A DNA stretch of 57,817 nt from Candidatus Omnitrophota bacterium. Lineage in GTDB: Bacteria > Omnitrophota > Gorgyraeia > JABMRN01 > RBG-13-46-9. Each line of letters starts with the position of its first letter. The first letter of the stretch is position 1. Location of the stretch: contig JAMXCZ010000003.1 of assembly GCA_024542975.1 (NCBI GenBank), positions 1-57,817 of the forward strand, in the 5' to 3' direction. The position numbers and the translations under genes were made by a program. The notes beneath the pieces were generated by a model. That model was not told the origin of the DNA and did no database searches. It saw only the letters and a list, made by a program, of their open reading frames with translations. Positions 23,100 to 29,796 of this stretch are shown piece by piece.

Positions 23100-24179
23100 A
23101 TGAGCTTATACAAAAGAGAAAAAAACTGGTATATAGATTATCACGCTTATGGAAAGCGCATTAGGGAAGTCATAGGGGCCGACAGAAAGCTTGCTGAAAC
23201 CGTTCTTGCCAAACGAAAGCTTGCCATAACAGAAAACCGTTTTCTTGATATAAAAAAGAAAAGCAGAACAACCTTCAATGAACTGTGCGATCTTTACATA
23301 GAACTTCACGCAAAACCCAATAAGAGGCATTGGCAAAGGTCAGATGCGCTTCACCAGAGGCGCTTAAAAGAGTTTTTTGGCAATCCAAGAATAGCGGCGA
23401 TAGCTCAGGAGCAAGTAGAGCTATATAAGGCAAAGAGGCTTGAAGAAGTGTCGCCTGCAACCGTTAATCGAGAATTAACTTGCCTTAAGCACATGTTTAA
23501 TAAGGCAATCGAGTGGAAGAAGATCGAATATAATCCTGCAGCGAGGGTTAAGAAGCTCAGGGAGAACAATGCCAGAATGCGTTACTTAGAAAAAGAAGAA
23601 ATTAGAACGCTGATAGATAACTGTAATGATACCGTTAGGCCGGTTGTAATTCTTGGACTATATACAGGTATGCGGCAAGGGGAGATGCTTAACCTTAAAT
23701 GGCGAGACATAGATATAGGTAAGGGCATACTGTACATATTAAGGACAAAGAATGACGAACCGAGAGAAATCCCAATGTGTGATATTGTAAAGAGGACTCT
23801 CATAGCAATTCCAAAACACAAAGATAGTCCTTATGTGTTTTGCAAAAAGAATGGTAAGCCTTATGGGAAGCTTAGGAAAAGCTTCTTGCAAGCATTGGAT
23901 AAATCTGGTATACTACATTTTCGTTTTCACGATCTTAGACATACTTTCGCGTCGCAATTTATGATGGCAGGCGGCGAGCTTAATACTTTGAGAGAGCTTT
24001 TGGGCCATAAGGATATTAAGATGACATTAAGGTATTCTCACTTGTCAAGAGACCATAAACGCAGGGCAATGGAGAATTTTGACCGGCAGATGGTCACAAA
24101 TCGGTCACAAGCGCCGGAAACAAACTTTTTAGATAGTTTACGCGATTCTCATAACATCTTTGAAAATAAAGAGTTATAG
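23100..24179 (+). CDS. int: Tyrosine site-specific integrase
   Basis: A 359-residue protein. An N-terminal arm-binding region, a core-binding SAM-like domain (about 57-145) and a catalytic domain with R192 (TGMRQGE), H277-x-x-R280 (HDLRHTF), H303 (LLGHKD) and nucleophile Y312 (RYSHLS) make it complete. It recombines attP with the anticodon-loop region of tRNA(CAU). The stop lies four bases before that tRNA. The C-terminal codons carry the right copy of the GTCACAA double repeat, so coding and site functions may overlap. Confidence 0.96.
   Translation: MSLYKREKNWYIDYHAYGKRIREVIGADRKLAETVLAKRKLAITENRFLDIKKKSRTTFNELCDLYIELHAKPNKRHWQRSDALHQRRLKEFFGNPRIAAIAQEQVELYKAKRLEEVSPATVNRELTCLKHMFNKAIEWKKIEYNPAARVKKLRENNARMRYLEKEEIRTLIDNCNDTVRPVVILGLYTGMRQGEMLNLKWRDIDIGKGILYILRTKNDEPREIPMCDIVKRTLIAIPKHKDSPYVFCKKNGKPYGKLRKSFLQALDKSGILHFRFHDLRHTFASQFMMAGGELNTLRELLGHKDIKMTLRYSHLSRDHKRRAMENFDRQMVTNRSQAPETNFLDSLRDSHNIFENKEL
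24093..24111 (+). repeat. Right copy of the 19-bp GTCACAA double repeat, within int
   Basis: GTCACAAATCGGTCACAAG lies 73 bp before the right core and matches the left copy in 18 of 19 positions. Here it codes for VTNRSQA near the integrase C-terminus. Confidence 0.4.
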
Positions 24180-24183
24180 CACT

Positions 24184-24223
24184 GGGGCCATAGCTCAATT
24201 TGGTTAGAGCATCTGACTCATAA
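24184..24223 (+). repeat. Right attachment site core (attR), 40-bp copy within tRNA(CAU)
   Basis: Identical to 634-673. It supplies the front half of the functional tRNA. Identity ends exactly with the anticodon loop, which places crossover within or before the anticodon. Confidence 0.85.
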
Positions 24224-24261
24224 TCAGGTGGTTCCTGGTTCAAGTCCAGGTGGCCCCACCA
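24184..24261 (+). tRNA. tRNA with CAU anticodon (Met elongator or Ile2)
   Basis: Complete cloverleaf: acceptor GGGGCCA/TGGCCCC, D arm GCTC...GAGC, anticodon loop CTCATAA, T arm CTGG-TTCAAGT-CCAG, discriminator A and encoded CCA. The G1-C72 pair excludes an initiator tRNA. Whether it is Met or lysidine-modified Ile2 cannot be told for certain; the T arm is similar to Ile2. Its first 40 bases come from the element, the rest is host. Confidence 0.92.
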
Positions 24262-24312
24262 CTTTTTGTTATTGGGTAAGAAATATAGCGAGAGAGCGAG
24301 GGATGGCTAAAA

Positions 24313-24389
24313 GGGCACATGGCTTAGCTGGTTAAAGCGCTGCGTTCACATCGCAGAGATCAAAGGTTCGAATCCTTTTGTGCCCACCA
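24313..24389 (+). tRNA. tRNA-Val (CAC)
   Basis: Acceptor GGGCACA/TGTGCCC, anticodon stem CTGCG/CGCAG around TTCACAT (anticodon CAC, reading GUG), T loop GGTTCGAATCC and encoded CCA. It lies 51 bases after tRNA(CAU) and would originally have shared its promoter. Confidence 0.92.
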
Positions 24390-24411
24390 CTTAATTATGA
24401 AAGAGATAAAC

Positions 24412-25113
24412 ATGAAAGAGCAGATGAAAATGTTGGTTGAGCTGCAGAAGCTTGATGCGGAGATCTTTGACAGAAAGAAGATATTGGAGGAAGTGCCGGT
24501 CAGGATAAAAGAGCTGGAGAATGGGTTGGAGGCAAAATCAACGCACCTGAAGAGCCTGGAAGAGGACCTGAAGAAGCTCAAGGTCAGCCAGAAACAAAGG
24601 GAAATGGACCTGGAAACAAAGGAGCAGGGGATAAAAAAACATCAGGGGCAGCTTCATCAGATCAAGACAAACAAGGAGTATGCGGCTTTGGAAAAGGAGA
24701 TCGCGAGCCTTAAGGCCGATAATTCCCTGCTGGAGGAAGAAATCATCAATTTGCTTGACCAAAGCGACGAGATGCAGAAGGCCGTGTCCGGCGAGAAGAA
24801 AGTCCTGGAAGACGAAAATAAAAAGTCAGTGGAAGAAAAGAAAAAGATCGAGGCTGAAAAGAATAAAAGCGAAGCGGAATTGAACAATTTAAACGCCAAG
24901 CGCCTGGAATTCGCAAAAAATATAGATCAGGGTATTTTGCCAAAGTATGAAAGAATTTTGCACAACAAAGCGGGGCATGCCGTAGTTTCCATAGCGGGAA
25001 ACGCCTGCGGCGGCTGCAATATGAGTTTACCGCCCCAGGTGATAAATGAGGTTAAGCTTCGGGCTTCACTTATTTTCTGTGAGAACTGCGCAAGAATACT
25101 CCACGCGGAATAA
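24412..25113 (+). CDS. Coiled-coil protein with C4 zinc ribbon (DUF164/CdsZ type)
   Basis: A 233-residue protein from the second ATG (the track begins 15 bases earlier; choice uncertain). Residues 10-170 form a long charged coiled coil, and the C-terminus holds a four-cysteine ribbon, CGGCNMSLPPQVINEVK...CENC. This is the C4-type zinc ribbon family (DUF164, CdsZ in chlamydiae). It overlaps the RNase H gene by one base. Its role is likely nucleic-acid or ribosome related; family function is poorly defined. Confidence 0.85.
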   Translation: MKEQMKMLVELQKLDAEIFDRKKILEEVPVRIKELENGLEAKSTHLKSLEEDLKKLKVSQKQREMDLETKEQGIKKHQGQLHQIKTNKEYAALEKEIASLKADNSLLEEEIINLLDQSDEMQKAVSGEKKVLEDENKKSVEEKKKIEAEKNKSEAELNNLNAKRLEFAKNIDQGILPKYERILHNKAGHAVVSIAGNACGGCNMSLPPQVINEVKLRASLIFCENCARILHAE

Positions 25114-25523
25114 TGAAAAAACTATCTGTTTATGTGGATGGCGGATCGCGGGGAAACCCCGGTCCGGCAGGCATAGGGGCCGTGATATTGAACGAAAAGG
25201 GAACGGTGATCCGGGAGTACAACAAGTATATAGGTATTACGACAAACAATGTCGCAGAATATAATGCGGTTATCTATGGCCTGCAGGAGGCCCTGATAGA
25301 GAAGGCGGATGCGATTGAACTTCATCTGGACAGCGAATTGGTCGCTCAGCAGTTAAAAGGGGAATATAAAGTAAAAAATGCGAATATACGCCCATTATTT
25401 GAACAGGCATTGCATCTCATATCCGGATTCAAAAAATGCACTATAACCCGTATTGGCAGAGAAAAAAATAAATTAGCAGATAAACTTGTTAATAAAGCAA
25501 TAAATTTAGGCGGTCTTTTATAA
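25113..25523 (+). CDS. rnhA: Ribonuclease HI-like protein
   Basis: A 136-residue protein with the RNase H fold and catalytic carboxylates: D in YVDGGSRGNPGPA, E in NNVAEYNAV, D in LHLDSELVAQQL and D in NKLADKLVNKA. It removes RNA from RNA-DNA hybrids. It is the compact form without the basic protrusion of the E. coli enzyme. The stop codon abuts the first base of the RNase P RNA, an unusually tight arrangement. Confidence 0.92.
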   Translation: MKKLSVYVDGGSRGNPGPAGIGAVILNEKGTVIREYNKYIGITTNNVAEYNAVIYGLQEALIEKADAIELHLDSELVAQQLKGEYKVKNANIRPLFEQALHLISGFKKCTITRIGREKNKLADKLVNKAINLGGLL

Positions 25524-25882
25524 AGCGGAATAGATCGGATGGCCGCCTTGCCCGAAAGGGCGGGGAGGAAAGTCCGAGCTCCGGAGAGCAGCGTAGCGGC
25601 TAACGGCCGCCTTCGGCGCTAAGCTTATGAAGTTAGTGTCGGAAGGATTAGAGCCACAGAGACGAGTAAGTACACTACTGGTGTATGGAAGTGAAACGCG
25701 GCAATCTCTACGTGGAGCAAGGTCAAATAGTTCCCGATCAAGGAACTGCTCGTTTCTACCGTGACTTATCGGTATCGGGAAGGGTAGGCTGCACGAGGTT
25801 GTCAGTAATGGCAGCCCAAGATAGATGGTCATCGGCGCGCGCAAGCGCGCTTACAGAACTCGGCTTACAGGTCTATTCCGCT
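25524..25882 (+). ncRNA. rnpB: RNase P RNA, bacterial type A
   Basis: The conserved GAGGAAAGTCCGAGCTCC near the start, the central AGGGTAGGCTGCACGAGG-type segment and the end ACAGAACTCGGCTTACAGGT are all present. The ends AGCGGAATAGA and TCTATTCCGCT pair as helix P1. The gene is about 359 nt and lies immediately after the rnhA stop. Confidence 0.95.
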
Positions 25883-25889
25883 ATTTAGA

Positions 25890-25939
25890 GGCGTTGTTGT
25901 TCCGCACAGCTTTGTGTGGAGCAACAACGCCCTTTTTTT
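25890..25939 (+). terminator. Terminator of rnpB
   Basis: A long stem (GGCGTTGTTG...CAACAACGCC with inner GCACA/TGTGT) followed by seven T. The remaining bases up to 26066 show no gene. Confidence 0.9.
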
Positions 25940-26066
25940 ATCTTTTTCTGCATACGCCTAACACCCCAAAACCCGCATATTTTGTGGTTAATTTCTTTGC
26001 ATTCCCTATATGTAGTGCCGTCGGGATACCCACCTGATACGCCAAAAAAAGTTAGAATGTAATGTC

Positions 26067-26095
26067 TTGACAAGCAAAGTTACATGGTGTATAGT
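26067..26095 (+). promoter_or_regulatory. Promoter of the dcw cluster (Pmra)
   Basis: TTGACA, 17 bases, TATAGT, followed by the three MraZ-type boxes and mraZ. It is the only strong promoter seen before the division genes. Confidence 0.8.
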
Positions 26096-26105
26096 TGCTG
26101 TTGAT

Positions 26106-26135
26106 GTGGAACAGAGTGGAGTAAAGTGGAGTAAA
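26106..26135 (+). promoter_or_regulatory. Three tandem MraZ boxes
   Basis: GTGGAACAGA, GTGGAGTAAA and GTGGAGTAAA follow each other with an exact 10-bp period directly before mraZ. MraZ is known to bind arrays of short GTGG-type direct repeats in its own promoter region. Their position downstream of the -10 suggests repression by roadblock. Confidence 0.8.
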
Positions 26136-26138
26136 TAA

Positions 26139-26579
26139 ATGTTCTACGGCGAATTTGAACATAAGCTGGACAAAAAGGGACGGATCATAATCCCGTCGGC
26201 ATTCCGCGAAGCGAGTAAGGAAAACTATATCGAAAAGTTTTTCGTTACGAGGGGATTGGATAAGTGCCTTTTTATGTTTTCGGAAGAAGAATGGAAGCAG
26301 CAGGAAGTAAAATTCAGGAATCTTTCTTTTACGAAAAAAGAGGCAAGACAGTTCAACCGGCTTTTTTTCTCGGGCGCTCAGCCGATAGTGCCTGACAAGC
26401 AGGGGAGGATCCTGGTGCCGTCATATCTCAAGGAATACGCAGGTATACGAAAAGAGATAATGCTCATAGGTGTTTCAAGCAGGATCGAAATCTGGAACAA
26501 AGAAAGCTGGAAGGCATTCTACGCGGAAACAAAAGAGACGTTTGAGGACATAGCCGAAAAATTGATAGACCTTGAATGA
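26139..26579 (+). CDS. mraZ: MraZ transcriptional regulator
   Basis: A 146-residue protein of two SpoVT/AbrB-like repeats. The first begins FYGEFEHKLDKKGRIIIPSAFRE, the second ends in SGAQPIVPDKQGRILVPSYLKEYA, both with the DxxGR signature. It binds the GTGG repeats just upstream and sets expression of the dcw cluster it heads. Confidence 0.95.
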   Translation: MFYGEFEHKLDKKGRIIIPSAFREASKENYIEKFFVTRGLDKCLFMFSEEEWKQQEVKFRNLSFTKKEARQFNRLFFSGAQPIVPDKQGRILVPSYLKEYAGIRKEIMLIGVSSRIEIWNKESWKAFYAETKETFEDIAEKLIDLE

Positions 26580-26604
26580 TTGACTCGAAAAGGGGGTGAA
26601 GAAA

Positions 26605-26775
26605 ATGTTAAAAGATCTATTTAACTTTTATGCAATTAAAAAAATGTGCGAAAATAATCGTCCGAGAGAAGACCGGTTCATGATCGAGCGGATCAGAAAA
26701 GAAAGAACGCTTGCTTCGTGCCACGTAAACCAGAATCGAAAGAAAGCTAAAAAATATAATTCCTACTATCAATGA
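26605..26775 (+). CDS. 56-residue basic protein between mraZ and rsmH
   Basis: Not in the ORF track. AGGGGGTGAAG precedes the ATG, and the stop overlaps the rsmH start as ATGA, so translation is coupled. The peptide is basic (MLKDLFNFYAIKKMCENN..., ERIRKERTLASC) and has two cysteines and no membrane segment. I know no family. Its spacing and coupling make a real gene likely. Confidence 0.6.
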   Translation: MLKDLFNFYAIKKMCENNRPREDRFMIERIRKERTLASCHVNQNRKKAKKYNSYYQ

Positions 26776-27671
26776 ATAACTCGGTTTTTCATAAGCCGGT
26801 AATGGCCAGAGAAGTAATCGAGTCTCTTTCTCTGAAAAATGGATACAAAATTTTGGATGCAACAATTGGCCTGGGAGGGCATGCGCGGCATATTCTGGAA
26901 AGAATACTTCCGGATGGTTTTCTGATAGGCGTAGATTGCGATGAGAATGCGCTCAAATTTGCAAAAGATCAATTGGCCGGATTCGGCAGTAAAACGCATA
27001 CGTTGTTGCACGGCAATTTCAGAAACATAGATGAGATTTTGTCGGGTCTCGCAATCGAGGCGATTGACGGAGCGCTCTTTGATTTAGGTATCTCAAGCTA
27101 TCAACTGAATGATGCAGGCCGCGGGTTTGGATTTGGAGGGGACGGGGCGCTTGATATGCGGATGGACCCTTCGCGCGGCCGCTCGGCATACGATATTGTC
27201 AATCGTTTGAAGAGGGATGAGCTCGAGAATATTATTCGTGACTTCGGCCAGGAGCGCTATTTCAGGAGGATTGCGGGATTTATCATAACGAGAAGGAAGG
27301 ATGGCCCGATTGAATCCACCGGAGAACTTGCGGCCCTTATTGGGAAGGCAGTCGGGAGGCGCTATCGATCCCAGAGGATACATCCGGCAACGCGGACCTT
27401 TCAGGCAATACGCATCGCTGTAAACGAGGAACTGGCAAATCTGGAAGAAGGCCTGTCCAGAGTGGTGGATTTTGTCAGGCCCCGCCGTAGAATTTGCGTC
27501 ATCTCTTTTCATTCTCTTGAAGACAGGATAGTCAAATTTAAGTTCAGGGAGCTTGCCAAAAGCGGCAAAGGCCGTGTGATTACAAAGAAACCGCTTACGC
27601 CTACGATTGAAGAAAAACGCGAAAATCCACGTTCACGCAGCGCAAAAATGCGCACCCTTGAGAAAATATGA
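26772..27671 (+). CDS. rsmH: 16S rRNA (cytosine(1402)-N4)-methyltransferase
   Basis: A 299-residue protein. HKPVMAREVIESL and DATIGLGGHARHILE (SAM-binding) at the N-terminus, DLGISSYQLND in the middle and ISFHSLEDRIVK towards the end are hallmarks of RsmH (MraW). It methylates N4 of C1402 in the ribosomal P site. Standard position after mraZ. Confidence 0.96.
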   Translation: MNNSVFHKPVMAREVIESLSLKNGYKILDATIGLGGHARHILERILPDGFLIGVDCDENALKFAKDQLAGFGSKTHTLLHGNFRNIDEILSGLAIEAIDGALFDLGISSYQLNDAGRGFGFGGDGALDMRMDPSRGRSAYDIVNRLKRDELENIIRDFGQERYFRRIAGFIITRRKDGPIESTGELAALIGKAVGRRYRSQRIHPATRTFQAIRIAVNEELANLEEGLSRVVDFVRPRRRICVISFHSLEDRIVKFKFRELAKSGKGRVITKKPLTPTIEEKRENPRSRSAKMRTLEKI

Positions 27672-28051
27672 ATAAAAGAAAATTTTTAAAGTCCATAGCA
27701 GGTATATCGTTATGTGCCATCCTGGCGTTGGGTTATGTGCATCAGGAGGTAGAAATCGTAAAAACTGGCTTTTTAATTAACAAACACCGCAGTGAGGTCT
27801 CCTTCCAGCTTGACCAATACCGCTCTTTGGTATATAATCTTTCCAGACTGGAATCGCCAAAGAGGGTAGAGGCTATTCTTTGCATGAATGACATTGCGCT
27901 TTGCATGCCGAAAGTGAAGAATAAACGGCGTTTCAGCCAGATAGCGCGCACTTATGATGAAGAAAAGCCCCGAATGAAAAAGAGCGAATCCCTTCTGGCG
28001 TACGTATTAGATCGATTTTCCACAAACGCAGAAGCTAAGGTTGCAGAGTGA
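27668..28051 (+). CDS. ftsL: FtsL-like division protein
   Basis: The product is 127 residues, starting as ATGA over the rsmH stop. One membrane segment (about 9-24, IAGISLCAILALGYVHQEVEI) is followed by a short helical region that could form the usual coiled coil, then a basic tail. Assignment rests on size, topology and position between rsmH and ftsI; the sequence of FtsL is poorly conserved. Confidence 0.7.
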   Translation: MNKRKFLKSIAGISLCAILALGYVHQEVEIVKTGFLINKHRSEVSFQLDQYRSLVYNLSRLESPKRVEAILCMNDIALCMPKVKNKRRFSQIARTYDEEKPRMKKSESLLAYVLDRFSTNAEAKVAE

Positions 28052-28104
28052 GCTATGGGCTTCGCCTTGCGTTCATAGCGCACGGCGCATAGCTTATAGC
28101 CCCT
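28052..28104. repeat. Short imperfect palindrome between ftsL and ftsI
   Basis: AGCTATGGGC...GCATAGCTTATAGCCC can fold back on itself (AGCTAT/ATAGCT). It is inserted in an otherwise gapless operon and may be a small repeat of the host. No gene. Confidence 0.35.
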
Positions 28105-29796
28105 ATGCATATTAATTTTAACAAAACCCGCCAATTACTCATCACGAGCGTCGTTTTTGCTCTGTTTGCAACAGTCTTAACGCGCCTGTTTTATATCCAG
28201 ATAATACGCCATGAATTCTTCACGGGCTTGGCAAATAAACAGCATAAGTCTTTTGTCAAATTGCCGCCAAAAAGGGGTACGATATACGATAGCGCGGACA
28301 GGATAGTGGCAATTCATTTGGATACACCTTCCGTATATGCGGCGCCGAGGGAGATAAGTGATCCGGAAATGGTTTCCGGTATCCTGGCCGAAGAACTGGG
28401 GCTTGACGCGTTTTCGCTCCGGAAAAAACTCGCAAAAAACAGTAATTTCACGTGGATAAAAAGAAAAGCCGATCGCGCTCTCGGAGAAAAAATTAAAAAG
28501 CTCAACTTAAGGGGAGTGTATGTGGCCTCTGAAGGGAAAAGATTCTATCCGGGAGGAGAGCTATTCTCTCATGTGCTGGGGATTACGGGAATGGACCAGA
28601 CTGGGCTGGAGGGCCTGGAGTTCTATTACGACAGGCAGCTTACCGGGGAATATGGCTTCAGACGCTCTTACAGGGATGCCAAAAGAAGAGAGATCGTTTC
28701 TTCCCGGAACGATGTTTTGCCCGCGCGTAACGGAATAAACATCGTTCTCACCGCGGATGCTGTTATTCAGCACATAATAGAGAAGGAAATCGGCAATATC
28801 GCGGAACTCTACCGCCCGAAGGCAATTTCCTGCATTGCCATGGATCCCGGGACCGGTGAAATATTGGGCATGGCGAATTACCCCTCATTTAATCCCAACG
28901 CATTTTCCGGCATAAATCCCGGCTTTTTAAGGAACAGGGCCGTGACTGATTCATTTGAGCCGGGGAGCGTATTCAAGATGGTAACAGCGAGCGCCGCTCT
29001 GGAGGAAGGCGTGGTTGACTTTGAAAGCGAATTCTTTTGCGAAGAGGGAGCTATAAAAATCGGCAATCGGGTATTGCATGATTACAGGCCCCATGGTATC
29101 CTGAAATTCAGGGAGATAATAGAGAAATCAAGTAATATAGGCGTATACAAGGTCGCGGGGAGGCTCGGAAAAGAAAAGTTGTCCGCTTACATAAAGAAGT
29201 TTAACTTCGGGAGCAAAACCGGTATTGATTTACCGGGAGAAGCGCCCGGTATCCTGCGCGATGTTTCGGAATGGACTACTGCGGATATGGCTTCGGTGCC
29301 AATGGGCCATGGCATTACGGTCACGGTGCTTCAGCTTGTTTCGTGTGTTTCGGCAATTGCGAACGGCGGGGTTCTAATGAAGCCATACATTGCCAAAAAG
29401 CTGCTTAACGAAGAAGGAGCCCTAATACGGGAAAATAAGCCAACGCCAATAAGAAGAGTTATTTCGAAAGAAACAGCCGCCAAGGTCAAAGAACTGCTAG
29501 AGGGTGTTGTCGAGCGCGGCACGGGGAAACCGTCCAGGATCGATGACTTCAGGGTATGCGGCAAAACCGGAACTGCCCAGAAAGTCAACCCGAAAGGTGG
29601 CTATTACGATGACAGATATATCAGTTCTTTTGTAGGGTTTGCGCCTTACGACAGGCCGCGCGTTGCGTTGGCCGTGTGCGTGGATGAACCGCGCGGTAAA
29701 CATCTCGCAAGCCAGGTTTGCGCGCCGGCATTTAAGAACATGATGGAAGAGATTTTGTCTTACCTGGAAGCCGAAAGTGATAAAAATGAAGCTTAG
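28105..29796 (+). CDS. ftsI: Peptidoglycan transpeptidase FtsI (PBP3)
   Basis: A 563-residue class B penicillin-binding protein. One N-terminal membrane segment (about 10-33), the dimerisation region with RGTIYD, and a transpeptidase domain with SVFK (S288 nucleophile), SSN (342-344) and KTG (487-489). It makes septal cross-links. No PASTA domain is present. The murE start lies inside its last codons. Confidence 0.93.
   Translation: MHINFNKTRQLLITSVVFALFATVLTRLFYIQIIRHEFFTGLANKQHKSFVKLPPKRGTIYDSADRIVAIHLDTPSVYAAPREISDPEMVSGILAEELGLDAFSLRKKLAKNSNFTWIKRKADRALGEKIKKLNLRGVYVASEGKRFYPGGELFSHVLGITGMDQTGLEGLEFYYDRQLTGEYGFRRSYRDAKRREIVSSRNDVLPARNGINIVLTADAVIQHIIEKEIGNIAELYRPKAISCIAMDPGTGEILGMANYPSFNPNAFSGINPGFLRNRAVTDSFEPGSVFKMVTASAALEEGVVDFESEFFCEEGAIKIGNRVLHDYRPHGILKFREIIEKSSNIGVYKVAGRLGKEKLSAYIKKFNFGSKTGIDLPGEAPGILRDVSEWTTADMASVPMGHGITVTVLQLVSCVSAIANGGVLMKPYIAKKLLNEEGALIRENKPTPIRRVISKETAAKVKELLEGVVERGTGKPSRIDDFRVCGKTGTAQKVNPKGGYYDDRYISSFVGFAPYDRPRVALAVCVDEPRGKHLASQVCAPAFKNMMEEILSYLEAESDKNEA

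Larger units (their letters stand above)
634..24223. mobile_element. Integrated phage-like element (satellite or reduced prophage), about 23.55 kb
   Basis: Bounded by 40-bp identical copies of the 5' half of a tRNA(CAU) gene; a tyrosine integrase ends four bases before the right copy. The interior is visibly more AT-rich than the host block to the right. It contains phage replication genes (DnaB-type helicase, RepO-like), terminase small and large subunits, a repressor/operator switch, an excisionase-like protein, and cargo (three DNA methyltransferases, a reverse transcriptase, many small envelope proteins). No portal, capsid, protease or tail gene is seen. One repeat copy plus interior (634-24183) is the element unit. 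Confidence 0.85.

Noticed and set aside
25885-26073. 62-codon minus-strand ORF opposite the rnpB terminator
   Set aside because: Runs through the terminator hairpin and has no ribosome binding site.
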